From NCBI RefSeq assembly GCF_001687545.1, contig NZ_CP016545.1:744001-808000 (forward strand): 64,000 nt of DNA, given 5' to 3'. Source of the DNA: Paraurantiacibacter namhicola (GTDB lineage Bacteria; Pseudomonadota; Alphaproteobacteria; Sphingomonadales; Sphingomonadaceae). Below are positions 18,715 to 27,230 of the stretch, in pieces. A model generated the notes under the pieces. That model did no database searches, was not told the DNA's origin, and saw only the letters and a program-made list of their open reading frames with translations. Position 1 is the first letter of the stretch. The number at the start of each line of letters is the position of its first letter. A program made the position numbers and the translations under genes.

Positions 18715-18784
18715 GCAGCCGTATGCCTATTGGCGAATCGCATGCCGGAAAGGCGCTGCGTTTTTGGATGAGGAGTGAATTGCC

Positions 18785-21265
18785 ATGAAATTTCGATCGG
18801 TTCTGGCCGTGGGCGTTGCCTTTTCTGCCCTTTCTACCACCGCTTATGCGCAGGATGTGCCTGCCACCCAGCCGGTGGAAGACGACCAGCCTGTGCTCGA
18901 CGGCAGCGAAATCATCGTCACGGGTGTTGCACGTGGCCAGAACCGGCTGGAGAGCTCTGTCTCCATCAGCTCTGTCGATGCGGACAGTATCGCCGAATTG
19001 AACCCGCGCTCCTCTGCTGACCTGATCCGCCAGATTCCTGGCCTGCGGTCCGAGGCTTCGGGCGGCGAAGGCAATGCGAATATCGCGGTGCGCGGCATCC
19101 CGGTTTCCACCGGCGGCGCTCGATACATCCAGTTGCAGGAAGACGGGCTGCCGGTTCTGGAATTCGGCGATATCATTTTCGGCAATGCGGACAACTTCGT
19201 TCGCGCAGACCGCAACGTCGCCCGCGTGGAGGCGATCCGCGGCGGTTCGGCCAGCACCTTTGCTTCCAACTCTCCCGGCGGCGTGGTGAACTTCATCTCC
19301 AAGACCGGATCGCAGGAGGGCGGCTCGATCGTCGGGACCGTCGGTCTCGATTACGAGAGCTATCGCCTCGATTTCAATTATGGCGGCGCACTGTCTGACG
19401 ACATGTATTTCCATGTCGGCGGCTTCTACCGCACCGGCGAAGGCCCGCGCGAAACGGGCTTCAACGGCAGCAATGGTGGCCAGCTGAAGGTCAACATTAC
19501 CAAGGAATTCGATTCCGGTTATGTGCGCTTCTACGGAAAATACCTGGATGACCAGACCCCCACTATCCTTCCGCAGCCGGTCCGCGTCAGCGGTTCCGCC
19601 GGGGATCCGGATTACAGCGCGATTGCCAATTTCGATCCGCGTTCGGACAGTCTCTACAGCCGTTACATTACCACGGCGGTCACGCTGGATGGCGGCAACA
19701 ACCCTACCACATACGACATCCATGACGGCCTGTCGGTGCAGTCCAAGGCCTTTGGCTTCGAAGCGAATTTCGATTTCGCCGATGGCTGGAACCTTACCAA
19801 TCGGTTCCGCTTCTCCGACAACTCGGGCAGCTTTGTCTCGCCGTTTCCTGCCAGCGTGGGCGATGCGCAGGACATTGCCGATGGGATCGGCGGCGCGGGT
19901 TCGACCATCGAATTCGTCAGCGGCCCGAACCAGGGCGGCGTGGCAAATGCAGCTTCGATCGGCGGCAACGGTCTGCTGACGAACATCGTCCTGTTCAACG
20001 TGCGGCTCAACAGCCTTGACCACATCGCGAATGATCTTCGCGTCAATCGTGAGTTCGATCTTGCAGGCGGCACGGCCACCTTCACCGGCGGTTTCTACGC
20101 CAGCCGGCAGGACGTGGACACGGACTGGCTGTGGACGTCCTACACCCAGACAGTGGAAGGTGACGGCAATTCCGTCCTCGTGGACATCCGCGATACGGGC
20201 GGCAATCTGGTAACGCAGAACGGCACGGTCGGCTTCAGTGCGAGCTTCTTCGGGAATTGCTGCCGCCGGAATTACGATGTCCGCTACGACACCTATGCGC
20301 CGTTCGCGTCGCTTAACGTCGAGCTTGGCGCGCTGACGCTTGACGGCAGTATCCGCTACGATTTCGGCAGGGCCGATGGTACGATCACGGGTTCCGACTC
20401 CTCGTATGGTATCGGCATCACCGGCTTTGACTTCGACAATGACGGCAATATCGATCCGGCAGAGGCGAACACCGCTGTGCTCCCGCTCAACTCGGCCCGC
20501 CCGGTGAACTATGACTTCGATTACTTCAGCTGGTCGATCGGCGCCAACTATCTGGTGACTGGCGATCTGGGTGTGTTTGCGCGCTACAGCCATGGTGGTC
20601 GTCACACGGCAGACCGCAGCCTGTTCTCACCTGCTGTCAGTACGCTTACTGGCGATGTGGTTGGCGGTGACAACGCGGTCATTGCCGAAGTCGACCAGAT
20701 CGAAGCCGGTCTTAAGTATCAGGCTGGTGGCCTGCGCCTCTATGCCACCGGCTTTTTCGCCGAAACCGCCGAAACCAATGTCGAAATCGGGCCCATTCGT
20801 CTCTCCGACAACACCTACGAAGCTTACGGGATCGAGTTGGAAGGCAGCTATACCGTGGGCCCGTTCTCGGTCAGCGGCGGCGCGACCTGGACGGACTCTG
20901 AAATCACCGATGCGCTGAACCCGGCAATCATCGGCAACACGCCGCGCAGGCAGGCGGATTTCGTATACCAGGGCACGCTGCAGTATGAGCAGGACCTGTT
21001 CACGGCAGGCTTGAACTTCATCGGTACGACGGACAGCTTTACCCAGGACAATAACGACCTGAAGCTGCCGGGTTACACGCAGTTCAACGCTTTCGTCAGC
21101 TTCCGCCCGCTCGACAACATGGAGTTGTCGCTGAACGCCAACAACTTGTTCGACGTGGAAGGCTATACGGAAGCCGAAGAGGGTTCGATCCCGGCCAACG
21201 GGCTGGTGCGTGCCCGCTCCATCGCCGGGCGCACGGTATCGGCATCCGTTCGGATCGACTTCTGA
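18785..21265 (+). CDS. TonB-dependent outer membrane receptor for sucrose/fructan
   Basis: The protein has 826 residues. A signal peptide ends at AYA|QD (about residue 23), a TonB-box-like segment reads SEIIVTGVA, the plug domain spans about residues 45-170 (VRGIPVSTGG, RVEAIRGG, GVVNFISKTG), and the rest is a 22-strand-type barrel ending in an aromatic-terminated strand (SASVRIDF). AGGAG at 18771-18775 sets the start. It should import a sugar too large or too scarce for porins, energised by TonB/ExbBD. Context (LacI operators, GH68, fructokinase) points to sucrose or short fructans. A strong terminator follows the gene, separating it partly from the GH68 gene. Confidence 0.93.
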   Translation: MKFRSVLAVGVAFSALSTTAYAQDVPATQPVEDDQPVLDGSEIIVTGVARGQNRLESSVSISSVDADSIAELNPRSSADLIRQIPGLRSEASGGEGNANIAVRGIPVSTGGARYIQLQEDGLPVLEFGDIIFGNADNFVRADRNVARVEAIRGGSASTFASNSPGGVVNFISKTGSQEGGSIVGTVGLDYESYRLDFNYGGALSDDMYFHVGGFYRTGEGPRETGFNGSNGGQLKVNITKEFDSGYVRFYGKYLDDQTPTILPQPVRVSGSAGDPDYSAIANFDPRSDSLYSRYITTAVTLDGGNNPTTYDIHDGLSVQSKAFGFEANFDFADGWNLTNRFRFSDNSGSFVSPFPASVGDAQDIADGIGGAGSTIEFVSGPNQGGVANAASIGGNGLLTNIVLFNVRLNSLDHIANDLRVNREFDLAGGTATFTGGFYASRQDVDTDWLWTSYTQTVEGDGNSVLVDIRDTGGNLVTQNGTVGFSASFFGNCCRRNYDVRYDTYAPFASLNVELGALTLDGSIRYDFGRADGTITGSDSSYGIGITGFDFDNDGNIDPAEANTAVLPLNSARPVNYDFDYFSWSIGANYLVTGDLGVFARYSHGGRHTADRSLFSPAVSTLTGDVVGGDNAVIAEVDQIEAGLKYQAGGLRLYATGFFAETAETNVEIGPIRLSDNTYEAYGIELEGSYTVGPFSVSGGATWTDSEITDALNPAIIGNTPRRQADFVYQGTLQYEQDLFTAGLNFIGTTDSFTQDNNDLKLPGYTQFNAFVSFRPLDNMELSLNANNLFDVEGYTEAEEGSIPANGLVRARSIAGRTVSASVRIDF

Positions 21266-21284
21266 TTGACGGTATCTGACCCTT

Positions 21285-21330
21285 TGGCCGGCGAATGCCC
21301 TCCCTGTTCGCCGGCCATTTCCTTTTTCCG
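21285..21330 (+). terminator. Rho-independent terminator after the TonB receptor
   Basis: A perfect 11-bp stem, TGGCCGGCGAA (21285-21295) with TTCGCCGGCCA (21307-21317), is followed by TTTCCTTTTTCC. It stands 19 bases after the receptor stop and only 24 bases before the GH68 start, so it should lower or uncouple expression of the downstream enzyme genes. Confidence 0.85.
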
Positions 21331-21353
21331 TCGCTAGACCCCAAGGTGCAACC

Positions 21354-22445
21354 GTGACGACTGCCTGGATCAGCGACCATGTGAAGGCCATTGCCGGGCA
21401 GCCCGCCAACCAACTGCCGTTACTGACCTCCGGTGAGGTCCAGCGGCCCCGGTCTGACCTGTATTATTGGGACATGTGGGCCGTTCAGGATACGAACGGT
21501 GACATTGCGGATGTGAATGGGCGCGAGTTCTGGATGATCCTGGCCGCGCCCGACAATGGCGATCCAGGCAGCCGGCACTTCTCGGCGAAAATCCATCTTC
21601 TCGAACGGCTGGATGGCAAATGGACCGACTTGGGGCCAGTATTGCCGGACTTTGGCGGCCCGTACGAACGTGAGTGGTCGGGTTCGGCACTATGGCGCGA
21701 TAACCGTTTCACGATGTGGTTTACCGGTGCAGGCCTGCACAGGACGCCCGGCGGCTACCAGCAAGCGCTTTTTGAGGCGACCGCCGCGTCGGACGCGGAT
21801 GGTCTGCCGCAAGACTGGAGCCAGCCCCGTCCGATCCTGACGGAACTGACTAAAGACTATATCGCCGCAGACTCGCATGAAGGCGAGGCTGGCCGCATAA
21901 AGGCTTACCGCGATCCCGCCTATTTCCGGGACCCTGCAGACGGGCGCGAGTATCTGGTGTTTACCGCGTCACACCCCGCTGGCGACAGTGAGTTCACAGG
22001 TGCAATTGGCATCGCGGAGAAAGTCGGCTGGGATTGGGAACTGCGTCCCCCCATTATTCATTCGGGCGGCGTCAACAATGAATTGGAACGCGCGCACATC
22101 GTCCATCATGAAGGAATGTATTTCGCATTCTGGGCCACGCAATCCAGCACGTTCGCGCCGGAGCTCTCTAACGCCCCGACCGGCTTGTACGGTATGATGG
22201 CGGAAAATCTTCATGGCCCCTACAGGCCATTGAATGGTTCCGGGCTGGTCCTGGCAAATCCTACCGAACGACCATCGCAACTTTACAGTTGGTCCGTCAC
22301 TCGCGAATTGCTGGTTTCCAGCTTCGTAGAATGCATAGACCATGACTGCAGCGAGTTCGCCGGCGCGCCCTCACCGCTGGCCCGATTGTCGCTCGACGTG
22401 AAAGGGGGCAAGGCAGCGCTGGTGGGATTGGAGCCAAACCCATGA
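21354..22445 (+). CDS. Glycoside hydrolase family 68 beta-fructofuranosidase/levansucrase-type enzyme
   Basis: The 363-residue protein carries the GH68 catalytic set: nucleophile Asp40 in YWDMWAVQD, the EWSGSA block at 107-112, transition-state stabiliser Asp187 in YRDPAYFRD, and acid/base Glu245 in NNELERAH. GH68 enzymes split sucrose and may transfer fructose to make levan (family knowledge). No signal peptide is visible, which is unusual for GH68, so it probably acts in the cytoplasm as a sucrase on imported sugar. Start is GTG with AAGGTG upstream. Its stop overlaps the fructokinase start by ATGA, matching release of fructose followed by phosphorylation. Hydrolysis versus transfer cannot be told. 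Confidence 0.88.
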   Translation: MTTAWISDHVKAIAGQPANQLPLLTSGEVQRPRSDLYYWDMWAVQDTNGDIADVNGREFWMILAAPDNGDPGSRHFSAKIHLLERLDGKWTDLGPVLPDFGGPYEREWSGSALWRDNRFTMWFTGAGLHRTPGGYQQALFEATAASDADGLPQDWSQPRPILTELTKDYIAADSHEGEAGRIKAYRDPAYFRDPADGREYLVFTASHPAGDSEFTGAIGIAEKVGWDWELRPPIIHSGGVNNELERAHIVHHEGMYFAFWATQSSTFAPELSNAPTGLYGMMAENLHGPYRPLNGSGLVLANPTERPSQLYSWSVTRELLVSSFVECIDHDCSEFAGAPSPLARLSLDVKGGKAALVGLEPNP

Positions 22446-23350
22446 ATGAAAAATTGTTTGGCGGTATCGAGGCAGGGGGAACAAAATTCGTTCTTGCTGT
22501 CGGCACGAGTCCGACTGAGATCCTCGCGTCGCAAACCATTCCGACACGCGGACCGAGCGAAACGCTGGCCGAGTCATTGACGTGGTTCGAGCAGCAGGGT
22601 TCGCTGAAATCAATCGGGATTGCCAGTTTTGGCCCTGTAGAACTCGATCGAAATTCCTCGCAATGGGGGCATATCCTCGACACCCCGAAAGAAGGCTGGT
22701 CGAATTGCGATCTGGCGGGATTTTTCAGCAACAACCTTGCAATCCCGGTCGGTTTCGAAACGGATGTGAACGGGGCCGCTTTGGGAGAATATCATTTTGG
22801 AGCGGGCAAGGACAGCAGTGCCCTGACCTATGTCACGGTGGGCACCGGCATAGGCGGCGGCACCGTCATCGATGGCCGGCTCATCCATGGCGCAGGTCAC
22901 CCGGAGCTTGGCCACATGTATCCACGCCGCGACGCGGCTGACCGGGAATTCGCAGGCAAGTGCCCGTTCCATGGCGATTGCCTCGAAGGCTTGGCCAGCG
23001 GTCCGGCCGTAATGGCCCGTTGGGGATCGACCCTGTCGCAGCTGCCGCAGGATCACGAAGCGCACGAGTTAGTCGCGGGGTATCTGGCGCAGATGTGTCA
23101 CAGCGTTTTCGCTGCGATGGCGACGCAGACGATTGTCTTAGGCGGAGGCGTCATGAACACGCCGAGGCTTCTCGACCGTGTGCGTGTCCGAACAAAGGCG
23201 CTTGGCGCCGGCTACCTGCCTCGCGAAAGCGACAGACAGATCGTTCGGCCCTCACTGGGCGACGGGTCCGCGCTGTCAGGAACGATGCTCATCGCGGAAC
23301 AGGCCCACAACACTACGCGTTCCAAGATCGACGATGCGCGTGCCCATTGA
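22442..23350 (+). CDS. ROK-family fructokinase
   Basis: The 302-residue protein opens with the ROK phosphate-binding motif FGGIEAGGTKFVLAVG. It has VTVGTGIGGG and the ROK zinc-binding stretch, with His in HPELGHMYP and cysteines in CPFHGDCLEGLASGPA, characteristic of ROK fructokinases. It converts fructose to fructose-6-phosphate in the cytoplasm. The ATGA overlap with the GH68 gene shows translational coupling. It is the last gene of the sucrose locus; a 219-base AT-richer gap containing a 7-bp stem CTTTCGG/CCGAAAG (23432-23454) separates it from tRNA-Leu. Confidence 0.92.
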   Translation: MNEKLFGGIEAGGTKFVLAVGTSPTEILASQTIPTRGPSETLAESLTWFEQQGSLKSIGIASFGPVELDRNSSQWGHILDTPKEGWSNCDLAGFFSNNLAIPVGFETDVNGAALGEYHFGAGKDSSALTYVTVGTGIGGGTVIDGRLIHGAGHPELGHMYPRRDAADREFAGKCPFHGDCLEGLASGPAVMARWGSTLSQLPQDHEAHELVAGYLAQMCHSVFAAMATQTIVLGGGVMNTPRLLDRVRVRTKALGAGYLPRESDRQIVRPSLGDGSALSGTMLIAEQAHNTTRSKIDDARAH

Positions 23351-23569
23351 GCGCGATTTCCGAACGCGTCTTCGTTCGATCCAATTTTAAATTAGCAGTC
23401 AGTTTTTGGTCAGCCCGAACCCGTGGTCTATCTTTCGGCCAGATTTTCCGAAAGGAAAGACTATTGGGACTGCAATTGAATTTTCAGTCTCGCAAAGCGG
23501 CGCGGAACAGCGCCGTTTCTGGCCATGCGGAGCAAGAAAAACAAGCCAAAACAATAAGTTATCACTGTT

Positions 23570-23656
23570 TGGTGCGGTCGAGAAGACTCGAACTTCCACG
23601 GCCTTTCGGCCACAACGACCTCAACGTTGCGCGTCTACCAGTTCCGCCACGACCGC
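23570..23656 (-). tRNA. tRNA-Leu (anticodon GAG)
   Basis: Read on the minus strand, it starts GCGGTCGTGGCGGAACTGG and ends CGACCGCACCA, giving a 7-bp acceptor stem and encoded CCA. The anticodon stem-loop is CAACG-TTGAGGT-CGTTG, so the anticodon is GAG (reads CUC/CUU). The long variable arm GGCCGAAAGGCC is typical of leucine tRNAs. Length is 87. Its 3' end faces the sucrose locus. Confidence 0.97.
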
Positions 23657-23832
23657 ACACAGTCAGGACGGCGAAAACGCATTGTCCTGCGGGGTAGGTG
23701 CGCGCCCTTAGCAACGCGGTGATGCTCCTGCAAGCGCGCGATGCATAAGATCTGCGGTGCCGACAGTCCCGCTTGTGGACACCCTTACCGGGGTGTTTGC
23801 AGGAAGGGTAAATACTGCGGCAACCATGCTGC

Positions 23833-24048
23833 ATGTCCACGCTCGCCGCCCTCCTACTTGCCATGCAGGCAGCACCGGCCCCCCAGGCCGATGTTCCCGT
23901 GCGCAGCGAGCCGGCCGTGGCAAGCGCCCGGATCGGGGTCGCCATCGTCAGGCCAGCGGCTATCCGCGGCGGCAAGGCCGAAGGCGAGACGGCGCAGCAG
24001 GCCCGGCGCACCGAGAGCGGCGGCCGGATCCTGTTCGAGTTCGAGTAA
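23833..24048 (+). CDS. Small secreted hypothetical protein
   Basis: This 71-residue frame begins with a short hydrophobic stretch (STLAALLLAMQAAPA) that could be a signal sequence, followed by a charged basic segment and an acidic end GRILFEFE. Codon use and GC at third positions fit the neighbours. I recognise no family. The ribosome site is not obvious, and the gene converges with the zinc-ribbon gene 23 bases away. Real but modestly supported. Confidence 0.45.
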   Translation: MSTLAALLLAMQAAPAPQADVPVRSEPAVASARIGVAIVRPAAIRGGKAEGETAQQARRTESGGRILFEFE

Positions 24049-24070
24049 GCGCCACTCGCTTGAGTGAGTG

Positions 24071-24871
24071 TCAGTCCGGCATCCAGCCGATTTCGGCGAA
24101 GGCGGCTGCACGCGGCACATCGGCAATCGCCTGGTTGATGCTGACGCTTTCACCGGGCGCTAGGCTGCGCTGCGGGGCGTAAAGCACCTTTTCATAGACG
24201 ATGCGTTCGCGCTGGTCGCGCAGCACCAGGCGGATGGGCGGCACGTCCTGCGCCTCGCCGCCGATATTGGTCACCGTTCCGCTGACGCCGAAATAGGTCC
24301 CGCCATCTGCCTGCGGACGCCGGTCCTGCTGGTCGGGCGGGAAGTCCAGTCGCAGCGAATCCTTTTCCGCGGCGAACATCGGGCGGCTGACCGGCACCCA
24401 TTCGGGCAGGCCGAAATAGCTCACCGCAACGACCGTGCCGACCGCGAGGAAGGCGAAGACGGCGGCCGCAAGCGTCCAGAGCTTCAGCGGGTTGCGGCGA
24501 CGGCGGAAAGGCGGCGCAGCGTCGAATTGCGAAGGCGATGTCTCGGGCGGCGGCGGCGCGGGCCGAGGCTGGCGCGGCGCGTCCTCCGGCACGGGCGGGG
24601 GATCGTCGTCCGGGATCGCCTCGCGCGCGGTGGCATGGTTTGCCGGCGCAACATCGCCCGCCTCGCTGGGCGGGGGCGCTGGCTGGGAAGCAGGCTGTGG
24701 AGCCACTTCGCTCCGGGGCTGCTGTGCCGGTTCCTCGCGCTCCGGAAGCTCGGGCGGGTCCTGGTGCCAGCTGTGCCGGCACTTCGCGCAGCGGACCGTC
24801 CGGCCTTCAACGCCGACGGCGCTGTCTGGCACGACATAGCGCGTGCCGCAGGCAGGACAGGAGATAATCAT
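24071..24871 (-). CDS. Zinc-ribbon/DUF3426-type membrane protein
   Basis: The 266-residue protein starts with a MJ0042-type zinc ribbon: C-x2-C in ISCPACGTRY and C-x2-C in VRCAKCRHSW. A long Pro/Glu/Ala-rich linker follows, then one transmembrane segment near residues 135-158 (LAAAVFAFLAVGTVVAVSYF). The C-terminal domain of about 100 residues (YFGVSGTVTNIG, SLAPGESVSINQAI) looks like DUF3426. The ATG was chosen because it starts directly at the ribbon; an earlier frame start adds 28 residues without pattern. It is divergent from ftsEX, an arrangement common in sphingomonads (family knowledge). Function unknown. Confidence 0.85.
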   Translation of the reverse strand: MIISCPACGTRYVVPDSAVGVEGRTVRCAKCRHSWHQDPPELPEREEPAQQPRSEVAPQPASQPAPPPSEAGDVAPANHATAREAIPDDDPPPVPEDAPRQPRPAPPPPETSPSQFDAAPPFRRRRNPLKLWTLAAAVFAFLAVGTVVAVSYFGLPEWVPVSRPMFAAEKDSLRLDFPPDQQDRRPQADGGTYFGVSGTVTNIGGEAQDVPPIRLVLRDQRERIVYEKVLYAPQRSLAPGESVSINQAIADVPRAAAFAEIGWMPD

Positions 24872-25021
24872 TGCAGGCGAGAGCCTAAGCACCCATCCCG
24901 GCCTGCAACAAGCCTGCACGGACCAACTGCACGCCAGTCCGTGGCTTTTTTCCACATCGAACAGCCGCTATAAGCCGCGCACGGGGTCGCAATGGCGCCC
25001 CAACGGGGCGATAGGGGACGG

Positions 25022-25771
25022 ATGATTTCAGCGGCGCACGATGAACGGGCGGGCGAGCCCCGCGAGAGCAGCATCGTGCAGTTCGACAATGTCGGGCTGC
25101 GCTATGGCGCCGATCGTGAAGTGCTGAGCGATGTCAGTTTCACGCTTTATCCGGGCAGTTTCTACTTCCTCACCGGGGCCAGCGGCGCAGGAAAGACCTC
25201 GTTGCTGAAGCTGCTGTACCTGGCGCAGCGGCCGAGCCGGGGCGTCATTTCCATGTTCGGGACGGACGTCATCACCCTGCCGCGCGGCCGCCTGCCGGGT
25301 TTTCGCCGCCGCATCGGGACGGTGTTCCAGGATTTCCGCCTCGTTCCGCACCTCTCAGCCTTCGACAATGTGGCGCTACCACTCAGGGTGTCGGGGGTGG
25401 CGGAGAAGGACATCAGCAAGCCGGTGAGGGACATGCTGGACTGGGTTGGCCTGAGCGAGCGGCACGATGCGCGCCCCGCAACGCTCTCTGGCGGCGAGCA
25501 GCAGCGCGTCGCCATCGCGCGTGCCGTGATCGCCCGGCCCGAAGTGCTGGTGGCGGACGAGCCGACCGGCAACGTCGATCCGGACATGGCGCTGAAACTG
25601 CTGCGCCTGTTCGAAGCGCTGAACCGGCTGGGCACGACCGTGGTGGTCGCGACCCACGATGTCCACCTGCTGAAGAAAGTGCCCAATTCGCTGATCATGC
25701 GGCTGGACAAGGGGCGCCTGTCCGATCCCACCGGCGCGCTGCGCTATCCGCCTCGGCGGGAGCCGCGCTGA
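25022..25771 (+). CDS. ftsE: Cell division ATP-binding protein FtsE
   Basis: This 249-residue ABC ATPase has Walker [11 protein letters not shown]-loop [14 protein letters not shown], signature LSGGEQQR, Walker [13 protein letters not shown] and switch ATHDVH. It pairs with FtsX to control septal peptidoglycan hydrolases. The ATG at 25022 follows GGGGACGG; a start 10 codons earlier lacks a site. Its stop shares one base with the ftsX start. The 16-residue N-terminal extension before the ABC fold is longer than in E. coli. Confidence 0.95.
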   Translation: MISAAHDERAGEPRESSIVQFDNVGLRYGADREVLSDVSFTLYPGSFYFLTGASGAGKTSLLKLLYLAQRPSRGVISMFGTDVITLPRGRLPGFRRRIGTVFQDFRLVPHLSAFDNVALPLRVSGVAEKDISKPVRDMLDWVGLSERHDARPATLSGGEQQRVAIARAVIARPEVLVADEPTGNVDPDMALKLLRLFEALNRLGTTVVVATHDVHLLKKVPNSLIMRLDKGRLSDPTGALRYPPRREPR

Positions 25772-26712
25772 TGGCTACCGGCAAGGGACTGGGCGCCGGT
25801 TTCGGCATCCGCCGCCGCGGCGGGCTTCGCTTCGGCGGGGACGGCATGGGCGGCAACCGCGCGCGGCTGGGCGGGCCGATGCCGTGGGTGCTGGCCATCA
25901 TGGTTGCGCTGACGGTGATTGCAGCCGCAGCCGGCCTCGCGCTCGCCAATCTGGCCGACAATGCCCGCAGCGAAATCAGCGGCGGCCTGACCGTGCAGAT
26001 CGTGGAAGGCGCACCGGCTGCGCGCGACCGGCAGGCCGAAACCGCGCTCGCCATCCTGCGCAACCGAGAGGATGTGGCCGAGGTGCGCCGCGTGCCGGAG
26101 GCCGAACTCGACGCGCTGATGGAGCCCTGGCTGGGCGAGGGTTCGCTGACCGGGGCCGATGCCATTCCCACTCCCGCGCTGATCGACGTACGGCTCGCTG
26201 GCCCGGTGACGGAGCAGCGGCTGGAGCAGGTCCGTAGCGCGCTGGCAGAGCAGGTCCCCGCCGCCCGGGTGGACGCGCAGGCCGGGTGGCTTGCGCCAGT
26301 TTTCGATGCCATCCGCTCGCTGCAATTGCTGGCCGTGGGGCTGGTTGTCCTTTTGGCGCTGACCAGCGCGGCGGCGGTGTGGCTGGCAGCCCGCAGCGCG
26401 CTTGGCGCCAATCGCGATACGATCGAGATCGTCCACCTGCTGGGCGGGACGGACAGCCAGATCGCGCGGATATTCCAGCGTTCCATCGCGGTGGATGCGC
26501 TGGTGGGCGGCATCATCGGCCTGCTGCTGGGCGGCGGCGCGGCGCTGCTGCTGGGCGCGCAGTTCTCGCTGCTGGACAACGGCATGGTGGCTGGCGGCGG
26601 CCTGCAACCGCTGGACTGGGCCGTGCTCGCCATCATCCCGCTTGCCGGTGTCGGCATCGCCATCCTGACCGCGCGCTACACCGTGCTGTCCGCGCTGAGG
26701 AAGATGCTGTGA
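25771..26712 (+). CDS. ftsX: Cell division protein FtsX
   Basis: The protein has 313 residues. A basic Gly/Arg-rich cytoplasmic N-terminus precedes TM1 (VLAIMVALTVIAAAAGLALA). A periplasmic domain of about 150 residues follows, then three C-terminal TM segments. This is the FtsX layout. It forms the membrane half of the FtsEX complex. The start overlaps ftsE by one base, and the end overlaps the ydcF-like gene (GTGA at 26709-26712), making a tight operon. Confidence 0.93.
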   Translation: MATGKGLGAGFGIRRRGGLRFGGDGMGGNRARLGGPMPWVLAIMVALTVIAAAAGLALANLADNARSEISGGLTVQIVEGAPAARDRQAETALAILRNREDVAEVRRVPEAELDALMEPWLGEGSLTGADAIPTPALIDVRLAGPVTEQRLEQVRSALAEQVPAARVDAQAGWLAPVFDAIRSLQLLAVGLVVLLALTSAAAVWLAARSALGANRDTIEIVHLLGGTDSQIARIFQRSIAVDALVGGIIGLLLGGGAALLLGAQFSLLDNGMVAGGGLQPLDWAVLAIIPLAGVGIAILTARYTVLSALRKML

Positions 26713-27230
26713 TCCGCCGCCTGTTTGCCCTGCTCCTGGTCGTGTGGCTGGGCGGTTTCGCCTGGTTTGCCATCGCCTTGCCCACTGCGGCCGGGGCGAC
26801 GAAGACCGACATCGTCGTGGTGCCCACCGGCGGTGGCGGCCGGATCGATCGCGGGCTGGACGTCGTGCGCGAGGGCAATGCCGAGCAGCTGCTGGTCAGC
26901 GGTGTGGACCGCGATGTGCGCCGCATCGAATTCCAGACCGAATTCGATGTTGAGCCGGAGCTGATGGAATGCTGCGTCATCCTTGGCTTCCGGGCATTGG
27001 ACACGCGCGGCAACGCGCGCGAGACCGCCGAATGGGTGGAGGAGGGCGAGTACGAGTCCCTCCGCCTGGTCACCAGCGACTGGCACATGCGCCGCACCGC
27101 GGCAGAGCTGCGCCGGGTCCTGCCGGCAGGCGTGACCGTGGTCGAAGACGCCGTGGAGACGGAGCCTTCGCTGCGCATCCTGTTCCTGGAATATCACAAG
27201 TTCCTCGCCAGCGCGCTGGACCAGGGCTGA
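26709..27230 (+). CDS. YdcF/ElyC family (DUF218) envelope protein
   Basis: The 173-residue protein begins at GTG inside the ftsX stop. One N-terminal TM segment is followed by a DUF218 domain with IVVVPTGGGGRIDRGL, LLVSGVDRD, TRGNARETAEW and RLVTSDWHMRR. This family is linked to envelope polysaccharide or peptidoglycan steps (family knowledge), but the reaction is unknown. The position between ftsX and plsC, with one-to-four-base overlaps, places it in a division/envelope operon. Confidence 0.88.
   Translation: MIRRLFALLLVVWLGGFAWFAIALPTAAGATKTDIVVVPTGGGGRIDRGLDVVREGNAEQLLVSGVDRDVRRIEFQTEFDVEPELMECCVILGFRALDTRGNARETAEWVEEGEYESLRLVTSDWHMRRTAAELRRVLPAGVTVVEDAVETEPSLRILFLEYHKFLASALDQG

Noticed and set aside
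18620-20605. Long minus-strand open frame opposite the TonB receptor
   Set aside because: It runs through the operators and the whole receptor gene without motifs; the receptor's plug, barrel and signal peptide settle the strand.
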